A DNA stretch of 64,000 bases from Hyphomicrobiales bacterium (GTDB lineage: Bacteria; Pseudomonadota; Alphaproteobacteria; Rhizobiales; Rhizobiaceae). A model generated the notes under the pieces. It searched no databases. It was not told where the DNA came from and saw only the letters and a list, made by a program, of their open reading frames with translations. Numbering within the stretch: the stretch's first letter is position 1; each line of letters begins with the position of its first letter. Where the stretch lies: positions 89,707 to 153,706 of the forward strand of contig UBTY01000044.1 in NCBI GenBank assembly GCA_900468535.1, given 5' to 3'. A program made the position numbers and the translations under genes. Shown in pieces: positions 33,468 through 47,696 of this stretch.

Positions 33468-33911
33468 TCAGGCTGCCTTGAAGGAAGCCATGACCTTTTC
33501 TGCAGTGTCCTTGCTCGGCTTCGCAAGCTTCTCGGCGACCTGCTTGGAGGTCTCCTGCATCGACTTTGCCTGCTCGATCGTGAGCTCGGTCTGCTTGCGC
33601 AGGAACGAGGTCTGGAGTTCGATCAGCTCGGCAACCGACTTGACGGACAGAAGGGCATCCATGTGCGTCAGGGAATGCTCGGCATTCACGCGCAGCGCGT
33701 CGATGGCCTTGTGGCCGATTTCAGCAGCACCAGCCTGGGCCGTTTGCACGGTGGTCTCGAGAGTCTTGCTGGCTTCTTCGCCGGCGACCTTGATCTTCGC
33801 ATAGGCTTCGCGGGACTGCTGAGCCCCCTTCTCGGCGAAATCACGGAAAGAATCCGCGAACTTTGCAGGGTCGAAGGAAGAGATCGAAAAAACGTCGTCG
33901 ATTTTCGCCAT
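33468..33911 (-). CDS. Phasin (polyhydroxyalkanoate granule-associated protein)
   Basis: A 147-residue, mostly helical protein: AKIDDVFSISSFDPAKFADSFRDFAEKGAQQSREAYAKIKVAGEEASKTLETTVQTAQ, then SVAELIELQTSFLRKQTELTIEQAKSMQETSKQVAEKLAKPSK. This alternating amphipathic pattern with ELQTSFLRKQ is the phasin_2 family signature. Phasins coat polyhydroxybutyrate granules and limit their coalescence. The ATG at 33911 has AAAGGAG nine bases upstream; the longer frame start is not needed. It has a promoter with two palindromic sites (33984-34016) and a terminator. Genes for PHB synthesis are not in the window. Confidence 0.93.
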   Translation of the reverse strand: MAKIDDVFSISSFDPAKFADSFRDFAEKGAQQSREAYAKIKVAGEEASKTLETTVQTAQAGAAEIGHKAIDALRVNAEHSLTHMDALLSVKSVAELIELQTSFLRKQTELTIEQAKSMQETSKQVAEKLAKPSKDTAEKVMASFKAA

Positions 33912-33983
33912 GGGTCTGCGCTCCTTTGGTCTGGGCATGGGCTAAGCCTCATTTGTTAGATGACCATTATATATAGCAGCCCC

Positions 33984-34016
33984 TTGTGCATTGCAATATC
34001 ATTGTGCACTGCACAA
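33984..34016. promoter_or_regulatory. Tandem palindromic operators upstream of the phasin gene (PhaR-like)
   Basis: A perfect 15-base palindrome TTGTGCACTGCACAA (34002-34016) and a near copy TTGTGCATTGCAATA (33984-33998), with centres 18 bases apart. Both share TGCA-N-TGCA. In minus-strand sense a -10 like TATATA (about 33970) follows, and the copy nearer the gene overlaps the expected -35. PhaR (AniA) repressors of PHB genes bind TGC/GCA-rich palindromes at phasin promoters in alphaproteobacteria, so PhaR is the obvious candidate. Confidence 0.65.
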
Positions 34017-34123
34017 CGCATTAACCTTTCCGCTCGAAACTCCCGGGCTCTGCTGGACCCTAATGCAGCCTGTCGTTATTAATAGAGCGTTAATTTCAAT
34101 GCCCGAAGCCCGAAGGTGCGCGC

Positions 34124-37834
<3,711 letters not shown>

Positions 37835-37837
37835 ACG

Positions 37838-37863
37838 AAAAAAGGCAGCCAAAGAGGCTGCCT
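37838..37863 (-). terminator. Minus-strand intrinsic terminator just after the histidine kinase gene
   Basis: Perfect 8-bp stem AGGCAGCC (37843-37850) and GGCTGCCT (37856-37863), loop AAAGA; the T run (TTTTTT) follows only in minus-strand sense. The nearest minus-strand gene ends at 38056, about 190 bases away, so this is either the end of a long 3' leader of that gene or the terminator of a separate small RNA or small gene. Confidence 0.8.
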
Positions 37864-37891
37864 GTAGAGTTCAGTGCTGTTCAACAAGGGC

Positions 37892-37945
37892 TTAGTCGTT
37901 CAACATCATGTTTCGGGAGCCTCGGCTCCAAGCTGCCTCATTCAT
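37892..37945 (-). CDS. Candidate 17-residue small protein downstream of acetoacetyl-CoA synthetase
   Basis: I translated this by eye: ATG at 37945, 17 codons (MNEAAWSRGSRNMMLND), stop TAA. It is preceded by TTGGGGC about ten bases upstream as a weak ribosome site, and followed about 30 bases later by a strong minus-strand terminator (37838-37863). A palindrome ACCTTTGACAAAGGT (37967-37981) lies upstream and the ORF itself includes GGAGC-CGAG-GCTCC, which can fold. Too short to judge coding statistically; conservation across rhizobia would decide. Confidence 0.3.
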   Translation of the reverse strand: MNEAAWSRGSRNMMLND

Positions 37946-38055
37946 CAGCAGCCCCAAGTTACATTCACCTTTGACAAAGGTTTCTTAACGAAAAGTTGCC
38001 GCTCCAAGGCAGCTTTTGAAGGTCAAAGCTTGTAGTTTCGTTCGAATTTTAGCGA

Positions 38056-40008
<1,953 letters not shown>

Positions 40009-40167
40009 CCAAGCTTCTCCTGTTCCGTCGCCTATATATCATGCTGCAGCGCGCAAGAAAGGTGGAAACCGGACGGCAAAGGCGATCGATTTGCAACTGT
40101 CTGGCAATTGATATATCCGGCATTTCAGTAGATTAACGGACGAGCGCCGAAAAAACGGGCGAAGCTT

Positions 40168-42048
40168 ATGACGACGTCTCGACAGCCGCAGTGGCGGAAG
40201 AAAATGAAGCCTGTGTCCCGTTGGTTGCCCGGTATCGCCAGGCTCGCCACAGTGGTGCTGCTCGTCGCGCTGACCGTGTTCGTCTCGCTTCGCGTGGCTG
40301 GCCCCTATCTCATCTCCACCAACATGGTGCGCTCGGGCATCGAGGAGGCGCTGTCGAAATGGATCGGCTACAATGCTGAGATCGCTGGCAGGCCAGTCGT
40401 CGAGTTCTGGCCCACACCGCGGATCACACTCAGCCAGATCTCCGTTCGCCAGAAGACCGACGAGAAGAAGCTGCTTGGAACGATCGAGAGCCTATCGGCC
40501 GAATTCAACCTGATCGATGCGATCAGAGGCAAGGCGAGCTTCCACGAATTCCATCTGCTGCGGCCCAACCTCCAGCTGACCCGCGAGAAGAGCGGCATGA
40601 TCGACTGGACGAACGAAGGCCAACTCGCCAAGGCGATCAATGCCGCCAGCAGCGACGGCAACCAGGAGAAGCTCGATCCCAAGCTGGACGCACGCGTCGG
40701 AACCATCACGGTCGAGGACGGCACCCTCAACGTCACAGACATTGCCAGCGGTAAGTCCTACCACTTCGAGGGCGTGACTGCCGATGTAAGCTGGTCGAAG
40801 CTTTCCAATCCGCTGAGCGCGGTTCTCATCGCCCGCACCAATGGCCTCGACCTGAAGCTGGACTTCTCCTCGCCAAGCCCTCTGCTGGTCTTCGGAGGAA
40901 AGCGCGCGCCGATGACTGCCTCGTTGGCATCCAATCTGTTGACTGCGCGCTTCGACGGCGTTGGCAGCATTACCCATCTTCTCGGCTACTCCGGCAGCAT
41001 GGCCGTGACCATTCCGGACCTCCCCGCCCTGCTCACCTGGGCAGACCGTTCGTTGCCCGGCGTTGCGACGCTGAAGGCTTTTTCGATCGAGAGCGACATG
41101 GTCTCGGCGGATAATGGCTTCCGTTTCAACAATGTCAGCATGGGGATGAACGGGGCGAGCGCCACCGGGGCCATGGATGTCACCTTCATGCCCGGCAAGC
41201 GACCGAAACTTGGTGGCACGCTCGCTTTCGACGAGATGAACTTCCGGTCGTTGTTCGATGCTTTCGCATTGCGCCTCGCGGCAGGCGAAGCCGGCGGGCC
41301 GCCGGATGGCGGCGCGTTGCAGCAGCTGGATCTCGACCTTCGTTTCTCGGCGAAACGGGCGGATATTGCTCCGTTCGAGCTGACGAACGTCGGCGCCGGC
41401 ATCATCGTTTCCAGCAACGAGGCCAAGTTCGATATCGGCGACAGCCAGTTCGAGGGCGGGTCGCTGACCGCTCATCTGGAAGCGACCCGCGGCGACTTCG
41501 ACGGCGGCGGCAAGCTTCAGCTTTCGATCAGCGGCGCCGATTTCGCCAGCCTGATCGAGCGACTGCAGCTCAAGGGACCGCTTCCGCTGACGACAGGCTC
41601 GCTCGATCTGTCCGTCCGTACGGCACTTCCGCTTTGGAAGGCCGGACCTGCCGATGTGACCGGAACGATCGGATTTCACGCGCTCTCCGGATCGCTCCCG
41701 GGCTTCGATGCCGAAGCCATTCGCAGCAAGGCCGCTACAGGGGAATTTTTCGACCTCAGCGCCGTATCACACCGGTCATTTGCCTTCGACAAGTTCGACA
41801 TGGCTGCCGACCTGTCGGACGGCGTCGCAACCATTCGCAACGCCGTGATCGATGGACCGGTCGAGACCATCGTGCTGACCGGCGTCATCCCTTACAAATC
41901 AAGCGGCCTGGCGCTTTCCGGAGCCATCGGCGCCACGCAGCCAGGCGCGAGCCAGAATTTCCCCGGCCTGCCGTTTTTCGTCGGCGGCTCCTGGCCGGAC
42001 CCAGTAATTTCCATGGTTCCGGCCTCTGCCCAGGGCACGACGAAGTAA
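40168..42048 (+). CDS. AsmA family membrane-anchored protein
   Basis: A 626-residue protein with one N-terminal transmembrane segment (about 27-46: LATVVLLVALTVFVSLRVAG) and a long periplasmic part. The first 130 residues carry the AsmA_2 pattern (IEEALSKWIGYNAEIAGRPVVEFWPTPRITLSQISVRQ) and the C-terminal half another AsmA segment (GSLDLSVRTALPLWKAGPADVTGTIGFHALSGSLPG). AsmA-like proteins are envelope proteins of the bridge-like lipid transfer type, implicated in outer-membrane phospholipid supply. Its stop directly abuts the potI stop on the other strand. Confidence 0.85.
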   Translation: MTTSRQPQWRKKMKPVSRWLPGIARLATVVLLVALTVFVSLRVAGPYLISTNMVRSGIEEALSKWIGYNAEIAGRPVVEFWPTPRITLSQISVRQKTDEKKLLGTIESLSAEFNLIDAIRGKASFHEFHLLRPNLQLTREKSGMIDWTNEGQLAKAINAASSDGNQEKLDPKLDARVGTITVEDGTLNVTDIASGKSYHFEGVTADVSWSKLSNPLSAVLIARTNGLDLKLDFSSPSPLLVFGGKRAPMTASLASNLLTARFDGVGSITHLLGYSGSMAVTIPDLPALLTWADRSLPGVATLKAFSIESDMVSADNGFRFNNVSMGMNGASATGAMDVTFMPGKRPKLGGTLAFDEMNFRSLFDAFALRLAAGEAGGPPDGGALQQLDLDLRFSAKRADIAPFELTNVGAGIIVSSNEAKFDIGDSQFEGGSLTAHLEATRGDFDGGGKLQLSISGADFASLIERLQLKGPLPLTTGSLDLSVRTALPLWKAGPADVTGTIGFHALSGSLPGFDAEAIRSKAATGEFFDLSAVSHRSFAFDKFDMAADLSDGVATIRNAVIDGPVETIVLTGVIPYKSSGLALSGAIGATQPGASQNFPGLPFFVGGSWPDPVISMVPASAQGTTK

Positions 42049-42867
42049 TCAGGGTGCGTTGGCCGCAGCCCGCTCATCTCGTTCGCGCTGCAGTTCACGG
42101 CGCTTGGTGATCGTCGATGCGACGATGACGCCGATGGCGACGATGCCGATAAGGATCGTGCACACCGCATTGATCTCAGGCGTGACCCCAAGACGAACCT
42201 GGCTATAGATCTTCATCGGCAGGGTGGTGGCGCCCGGCCCCGACGTGAAGCTCGCAATCACCAGGTCGTCGAGTGACAGCGTGAAAGCCAAAATCCAGCC
42301 GGAGAGAACGGCCGGCGCGATGATCGGCAGCGTCACCTCGAAAAACGTCCGGACCGGCGGCGCGCCGAGGTCCATCGCAGCCTCCTCGATCGAGCGATCG
42401 AAGGTCAGCAAGCGGGACTGCACGACCACGGCGACGAAGCACATGGTCAGGGTCGTGTGTGCCAGCGTGATGGTCCAGAAGCCTCGGTCGAAACCGACGG
42501 CGACGAAGAGCAGCAGCAGCGACAGGCCGGTGATGACCTCCGGCATGACCAGCGGCGCATAGACCATGCCCGAGAAGAGCATCCGGCCGCGGAATCGCGT
42601 GTAGCGAACCAGCGCGAGCGCCGCAAAGGTTCCGAGAATAGTCGCGGCGGTCGCCGAGAGCAGGCCGACGCGGATCGTCACCCAGGCGGCATCGAGAAGC
42701 GCCTGGTTATGAAAGAGCGAGGTGTACCACTTGGTCGAGAAACCGCCCCATACCGTGACCAGCTTCGACTCGTTGAACGAGAAGACGACGAGAAGAACGA
42801 TCGGAAGGTAGAGAAAGGCAAAGCCAAGCGCGACGGAAGCGATGTTGAAACGGGTCCACTTCAACAT
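42049..42867 (-). CDS. potI: Putrescine/spermidine ABC transporter permease PotI
   Basis: A 272-residue permease with six spans; FNIASVALGFAFLYLPIVLLVVFSFNESKLVTVWGGFSTKWY at the start is typical of PotC/PotI. The coupling motif is EEAAMDLGAPPVRTFFEVTLPIIAPAVLSG. It pairs with PotH to form the inner-membrane channel. Four bases separate it from potH. Last gene of the potFGHI operon. Confidence 0.93.
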   Translation of the reverse strand: MLKWTRFNIASVALGFAFLYLPIVLLVVFSFNESKLVTVWGGFSTKWYTSLFHNQALLDAAWVTIRVGLLSATAATILGTFAALALVRYTRFRGRMLFSGMVYAPLVMPEVITGLSLLLLFVAVGFDRGFWTITLAHTTLTMCFVAVVVQSRLLTFDRSIEEAAMDLGAPPVRTFFEVTLPIIAPAVLSGWILAFTLSLDDLVIASFTSGPGATTLPMKIYSQVRLGVTPEINAVCTILIGIVAIGVIVASTITKRRELQRERDERAAANAP

Positions 42868-42870
42868 GGC

Positions 42871-43782
42871 TTACTTCCCCTGCTCGTCGGCTTTGGCTTG
42901 CGCGTTCTGGAAGAACACGATCGGAATGACGAGGATCAGAAGCAGGATCGTCGCCACGGCCGAGGATACCGGCCAGTCGCGATTGGCGTTGAACTCATTC
43001 CACAAGGTCTTGCCGATCATCAAGGTCTGCGATCCGCCGAGCAGATCGGGAATGACGAACTCGCCGACAGCCGGGATGAAGACCAGCATGCAGCCCGCAA
43101 CGACACCCGGCAGCGACAACGGGAACGTCACACGCCAGAAGGCCGATATCGGCGTGCATCCGAGGTCCTGCGCGGCCTCGATCAGCGTGCCGTCCATCTT
43201 TTCGAGTGACGAGTAGAGCGGCAGCACCATGAACGGCAGATAGGAATAGACGATGCCGATATAGACCGCGATGTTGGTGTTCAGGATGATCAGCGGGCTG
43301 TCGATGATGTGCAGCGACAGGAGCAACTGATTGAACAAGCCCTCCGGCTTGAGAATTGCGATCCAGGCGTAGACGCGGATCAGGAAGCTCGTCCAGAACG
43401 GCAGGATGACGAGCATCACCAATGTAGGGCGAATGCTGCGCGGCGCCTGTGCCATGCCGTAAGCGATCGGATAGGCGATCAGCAGGGTCAGGAATGTCGA
43501 CACGCCGGCGATGATGACGCTCGACAGATAGGCGTTGAAATAGAGCGGATCGTCAATCAGGTAGTGATAGTTGTCGAACGAGAAGGCCGACAGCTTCTCG
43601 GATAGGCCCGCCCAGCCATCGGACCAGAAGAACACAGGCTCGTAAGGAGGCATCGCGATCGCGGTGGTCGAAAGCGAAATCCGGAAGACGATGAAGAACG
43701 GCGCCAGGAAGAACAGCAGCAGCCAGAAGTAGGGAACGATGATGACGAGGCGGTTGTAAAAGGCGGAACCGAGCTTGCCCAT
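42871..43782 (-). CDS. potH: Putrescine/spermidine ABC transporter permease PotH
   Basis: A 303-residue permease. The N-terminal span LVIIVPYFWLLLFFLAPFFIVFRISLS and the EAA-type motif IEAAQDLGCTPISAFWRVTFPLSLPGVVAG identify PotB/PotH. A periplasmic loop with YLIDDPLYFNAYLSSV lies between spans 1 and 2. Three bases separate it from potG. Confidence 0.93.
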   Translation of the reverse strand: MGKLGSAFYNRLVIIVPYFWLLLFFLAPFFIVFRISLSTTAIAMPPYEPVFFWSDGWAGLSEKLSAFSFDNYHYLIDDPLYFNAYLSSVIIAGVSTFLTLLIAYPIAYGMAQAPRSIRPTLVMLVILPFWTSFLIRVYAWIAILKPEGLFNQLLLSLHIIDSPLIILNTNIAVYIGIVYSYLPFMVLPLYSSLEKMDGTLIEAAQDLGCTPISAFWRVTFPLSLPGVVAGCMLVFIPAVGEFVIPDLLGGSQTLMIGKTLWNEFNANRDWPVSSAVATILLLILVIPIVFFQNAQAKADEQGK

Positions 43783-43785
43783 ATC

Positions 43786-44928
43786 TCAATCCTTCAACAG
43801 GACGCCGGCGTCTTCGGCAAAGCTGATCCACACTTCCTGGTCATAGGTGAACGGATCCTCGACCGCCCGCTGGGCATTCAGCAGCGAGGCCTTTACGACC
43901 TTTCCGCTCTTCAGCTTGATATGGAAAACCGTCATGTCACCGAGATAAGCGATGTCCCAAAGCTCGCCCGATGCGGCGTTCACGCCGGGGTTGGCGGGCG
44001 GCGTTCGCGTTACCTTGAGCTTTTCCGGACGAATGGCGAAGCCGGCGGCGCTGCCTACGGAGGGGGTGTCGCTGCTTGCGACCTTGACCATCATGCCACC
44101 GTCGGCGGCGATCTCGACGGTACCGGCAGAGGCTGCGGTAACCTTGCCGTCGAAGATGTTCACATCGCCGATGAAGTCGGCAACGAAACGCGAGTTGGGC
44201 GCTTCGTAGATTTCGGCGGGCGTGGCAACCTGAATGACCTTCCCGTGGCTCATGACCGCGATGCGATCGGCCATGGTCATCGCTTCTTCCTGGTCGTGAG
44301 TCACGACGACGAAGGTCAGACCGAGGTTCTGCTGGAGGTCCATGAGCTCGAACTGGGTTTCCTCGCGCAGCTTCTTGTCGAGTGCGCCCAGAGGTTCATC
44401 GAGCAGCAGCACCTTCGGACGCTTGGCAAGCGAGCGTGCCAAGGCAACGCGCTGGCGTTGGCCGCCGGATAGCTGGTTGGGTTTGCGCGAGGCGAACTTT
44501 TCCAGCTTGACCATCTTCAGCATCTGCAGGACGCGCTCGCCGATCTCATCCTTCTGCATGCCATCCTGGCGCAGACCGAAGGCTATGTTCTTCTCGACGG
44601 TCATGTGGGGAAAGAGGGCGTAGGACTGGAACATCATGTTGACGGGCCGCCGGTAGGGCGGCGTGCCGGCCATGTCGGTCCCATCAAGAACGATTTCGCC
44701 TGCCGTCGGCTGTTCGAAGCCTGCAAGCATGCGAAGAAGCGTCGACTTCCCGCAGCCAGACGCACCGAGCAGCGCAAAGAACTCACGGTGATAGATGTTC
44801 AGCGACAGATCATCGACCGCGGTGAAATCACCGAACCGTTTCGTCACATTCTTAAACGAGATGAAGGGCTTCGACGTCGCGTCCGCCCACGGCGCAAACG
44901 AGCGACGGATATTGCCAAGTGACTTCAT
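43786..44928 (-). CDS. potG: Putrescine/spermidine ABC transporter ATP-binding protein PotG
   Basis: A 380-residue ATPase. Walker A GASGCGKSTLLRMLAGFE (about 58-75), Q-loop MMFQSYALFPHMTVEKNIAFGL, signature LSGGQRQRVALARSLAKRP, Walker B VLLLDEPLGALDKKLR, H-loop VVTHDQEEAMTMADRIAVM; C-terminal TOBE regulatory domain. Start: ATG at 44928 with GGGGAA nine bases before it; the frame open to 45084 runs back into potF and is a shadow. It follows potF after a spacer with a partial terminator. Confidence 0.93.
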   Translation of the reverse strand: MKSLGNIRRSFAPWADATSKPFISFKNVTKRFGDFTAVDDLSLNIYHREFFALLGASGCGKSTLLRMLAGFEQPTAGEIVLDGTDMAGTPPYRRPVNMMFQSYALFPHMTVEKNIAFGLRQDGMQKDEIGERVLQMLKMVKLEKFASRKPNQLSGGQRQRVALARSLAKRPKVLLLDEPLGALDKKLREETQFELMDLQQNLGLTFVVVTHDQEEAMTMADRIAVMSHGKVIQVATPAEIYEAPNSRFVADFIGDVNIFDGKVTAASAGTVEIAADGGMMVKVASSDTPSVGSAAGFAIRPEKLKVTRTPPANPGVNAASGELWDIAYLGDMTVFHIKLKSGKVVKASLLNAQRAVEDPFTYDQEVWISFAEDAGVLLKD

Positions 44929-44985
44929 AATGTTCCCCGAAGTATGAAATTTCGAACCGAAGTTCCCCGCAATCGGCTTAAGAAA

Positions 44986-45011
44986 AGGCCCGGGCGTTGC
45001 CGTCCGGGCCT
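44986..45011 (-). promoter_or_regulatory. Attenuator-like hairpin between potF and potG
   Basis: Ten-pair stem AGGCCCGGGC (44986-44995) with GTCCGGGCCT (45002-45011), loop GTTGCC, one G-U pair; followed in minus-strand sense by TTTTCTTAA. It ends a fraction of transcripts after potF, giving more binding protein than ATPase and permeases, the usual ratio in importers. Confidence 0.7.
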
Positions 45012-45020
45012 GTCGATCGA

Positions 45021-46118
45021 TTACTGGCCAGTGACAACCTTTGTCCAGAGCCGGGTCGCGGTACGCTGCGTTTTCGGATCCCACGGCGAGATCGTGAAGA
45101 GCTTCTTCATGGTGTCGGCGTCCGGATAGATCGCCGTGTCCTCCAGAACTTCCTTGTCCACGAACTCCTGCGACGCCTTGTTGCCGTTGGCGTAGAAGAC
45201 GTAGTTGCTGGCCTTGGCAATGACTTCGGGCTTCATCATGTAGTTGATGAATTCATGCGCTTCGGCGACGTGCGGCGCATCGGCCGGGATCGCCATCAGG
45301 TCGAACCACATCTGCGCGCCCTGCGCCGGAATGGAGTAATCCACCTCGACGCCGTTCTTCGCCTCTTCGGCACGGTCACGCGCCTGCAGAACGTCGCCCG
45401 AATAGCCGAAGGCGATGCAGATATCGCCATTTGCCAGAGCATTGATGTATTCGGACGAATGGAACTTGCGGATGTAGGGCCGAACCGACGTCAGCAGCTC
45501 TTCGACCTTCTTGAAGTCCTCCGCCTTGGTCGAATTCGGATCGAGGCCGAGATAGTGCAGCGCCGTCGAGATCACATCCTTCGGCGTGTCGAGGACATAG
45601 ATGCCGCAATCCTTGAACTTGGCCGCGATCTTCGGATCGAAAATGACTTCCAGGCCGGGCTTCACATCCGGGCCGAGGATCTCGGCGACCTTCTTGACGT
45701 TGTAGCCGATACCGTCAGTACCCCACATGTAGTCGACGGCATATTCGTTGCCCGGGTCATAGGATGCCGTGCGCTGCTGGATGAGATCCCACATGTTCGA
45801 CAGGTTGGGCAGTTTCGACTTATCGAGCTTCTGGAACACGCCCGCCTGGATCTGGCGCTGGAGGAAGTCCGCCGTGGGGACGACCACGTCGTAACCCGTG
45901 CCGCCTGCCAGCAGCTTGGTTTCAACGGTCTCGTTGGAATCGAAGGTGTCGTAGACGACCTTGATGCCGGTTTCCTTGGTGAAATCCTCAAGGATCGAAC
46001 TGTCGATATAGTCCGACCAGTTGTAGATGTTTACAACCTTCTCCTGCGCAAGCGACGGCGCAGCAGAAAACGCAGCCACCACGGCAGTGGCTGCCAGTCT
46101 CGCGATTGTTGACCTCAT
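45021..46118 (-). CDS. potF: Periplasmic putrescine-binding protein PotF
   Basis: A 365-residue polyamine-binding protein. Signal peptide RSTIARLAATAVVAAFSAAPSLA (cleavage about 24), then VVNIYNWSDYIDSSILEDFTKETGIKVVYDTFDSNETVETKLLAGGTGYDVVVPTADF, the classical PotD/PotF beginning. ALANGDICIAFGYSGDVLQA is the second conserved region. The ATG at 46118 has CAGGAG seven bases upstream. Delivers putrescine to PotHI; the glutamylputrescine genes at 57019-59767 could use the import. Confidence 0.95.
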   Translation of the reverse strand: MRSTIARLAATAVVAAFSAAPSLAQEKVVNIYNWSDYIDSSILEDFTKETGIKVVYDTFDSNETVETKLLAGGTGYDVVVPTADFLQRQIQAGVFQKLDKSKLPNLSNMWDLIQQRTASYDPGNEYAVDYMWGTDGIGYNVKKVAEILGPDVKPGLEVIFDPKIAAKFKDCGIYVLDTPKDVISTALHYLGLDPNSTKAEDFKKVEELLTSVRPYIRKFHSSEYINALANGDICIAFGYSGDVLQARDRAEEAKNGVEVDYSIPAQGAQMWFDLMAIPADAPHVAEAHEFINYMMKPEVIAKASNYVFYANGNKASQEFVDKEVLEDTAIYPDADTMKKLFTISPWDPKTQRTATRLWTKVVTGQ

Positions 46119-46255
46119 GATCTCTCCTGTTTGTGAAGCGTCTGCTTGCAGCAAACACCCTTATTACGGCTTGTGCCCTCTGGTTTTGCACGCAGACTAG
46201 AAAGGATTTTAAAAGCCGACAAGCGCAAAATCCTGCACTCTCAATGATTTCACCG

Positions 46256-47662
46256 TCACTGGAAATCGAAGCCGCTCAAGCCTGCCGCCATCTCGTCGAG
46301 GCCGAGGGGACGCGTCACCGGAGGCTCCGCGCGCGACAGACAGCCGCGCCGCTCGCAAAGGCGACAGGCCGCTCCGATCGGCACTGCGGATTGCCCTCCG
46401 ATGGCACCGTAGACCGTTGCTTCTCCGAGCGATGCTTCGCAGCCTACGAGGACTGCCGTGCGCCTCACTCTTTCGCCAAACGGAACATTCGGCCCTTCCA
46501 GCGTCCGGGCAACCGTCAGATAGCGTCCGCCATCCGGCATCTCGACCGTTTCGGCAAGGATCTGACCTGGCTGCAGGAAGGCCGCATGCATGTTCAGCTT
46601 GGGACAGCCGCCGCCGAACCGCACGGAGGGAAACCCGAGGGCGCCAGCCCTGCGCAGACGGTGCCCCGCGGCGTCTATCTCGATCAGGAAGAATGGAATT
46701 GCCTGCGCCGCCGGACGCTGCAGCATCGTCAACCGCGTCGCAGCCTGGGCGAAGGACACGTTGAACCGCGCGCGGAGAAGATCGATGTCATAGCGGATGG
46801 CCTGTGCAGCGGCGAAGAAGGGGGCGTATGGCATCAACAGGGAGAGCGCCGCGTATCGGCCGAGTTCGAAGCGGGCGAGCCTTTTCGCCTCGGGCGAGGA
46901 AAGGGCAAGACCATCGAGTTCGACCGCAAGCGCTTCCCGAAGCGCAAGCGTCGCAACCTCGATGGCGATCTCGAGCGCCTGATCGGCCTGCGACAGGCGC
47001 TCCGAAATGAAGAGCCGCATCGAATGGCGATCAAAGCGTCGACGCAGATCCGGCATGACGTGAACAGGAAGGACACGCACACCGATGCCGCGCTCGGTGC
47101 GCAGCCAGTCGCGGAGCGCGAAAGACAGGTCGCGGGCGCCTGAGAACCCCGCCAGAAATGTTTCAGCCGCGGTCTCGATCTGCGGAAAATAAGCGGATCG
47201 CCTTTCGAAGAGATCGCGCACCTCATCGGCCGGGAGACGCGCGCCTGTGATCGGCACAGTTCCCTCGCCTGCCGTCAGCGACGTGAAATCGGAGAGGCGC
47301 GCGGCCTGCTCCCGATAGGCCCGATAAAGCTTGACGATGCCGCTTGCGGCATTGGGTGCGGCTTCGGCAACCTCCACCAGTTCTTGGTCGCCGGGCAATT
47401 CGCTTGCCAGCAAGGGATCGGCGAAAACTTCCTTCAGCTGATTGAGATTGCCAGCGCCGTCATCGCGCAACTCTTCCAGATCGACCTTGTAGACGGCAGC
47501 CAGTTTGATGAGCAGCTGCACCGTCAGCGGACGCTGATTGCGCTCTATCAGATTGAGGTAGGATGGCGAGATGCTCAACGCCTCGGCCATCGCCGCCTGC
47601 GTCACACCAAGGCCGTTGCGGATGCGCCGTACCTTGGGGCCGGCGAATATCTTTCGTTCCAC
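46256..47662 (-). CDS. ScfR/RamB-type regulator (XRE helix-turn-helix plus IrrE-like domain)
   Basis: A 468-residue regulator. Residues 1-65 form an XRE helix-turn-helix (VRRIRNGLGVTQAAMAEALSISPSYLNLIERNQRPLT). The middle is an IrrE/ImmA-like domain in which the protease motif HExxH is replaced by FELGR (265-269), so it cannot bind zinc that way. The C-terminal DUF2083 domain has a cysteine set CRLCERRGC near 447-455. This family (RamB, ScfR) senses short-chain acyl-CoA and controls glyoxylate and acetate genes. It is divergent from aceA, which strongly suggests that aceA is its target. Confidence 0.92.
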   Translation of the reverse strand: MERKIFAGPKVRRIRNGLGVTQAAMAEALSISPSYLNLIERNQRPLTVQLLIKLAAVYKVDLEELRDDGAGNLNQLKEVFADPLLASELPGDQELVEVAEAAPNAASGIVKLYRAYREQAARLSDFTSLTAGEGTVPITGARLPADEVRDLFERRSAYFPQIETAAETFLAGFSGARDLSFALRDWLRTERGIGVRVLPVHVMPDLRRRFDRHSMRLFISERLSQADQALEIAIEVATLALREALAVELDGLALSSPEAKRLARFELGRYAALSLLMPYAPFFAAAQAIRYDIDLLRARFNVSFAQAATRLTMLQRPAAQAIPFFLIEIDAAGHRLRRAGALGFPSVRFGGGCPKLNMHAAFLQPGQILAETVEMPDGGRYLTVARTLEGPNVPFGERVRRTAVLVGCEASLGEATVYGAIGGQSAVPIGAACRLCERRGCLSRAEPPVTRPLGLDEMAAGLSGFDFQ

Positions 47663-47696
47663 GCGACAATCCTTTACAGCGACAGAGCCAGGCCGA

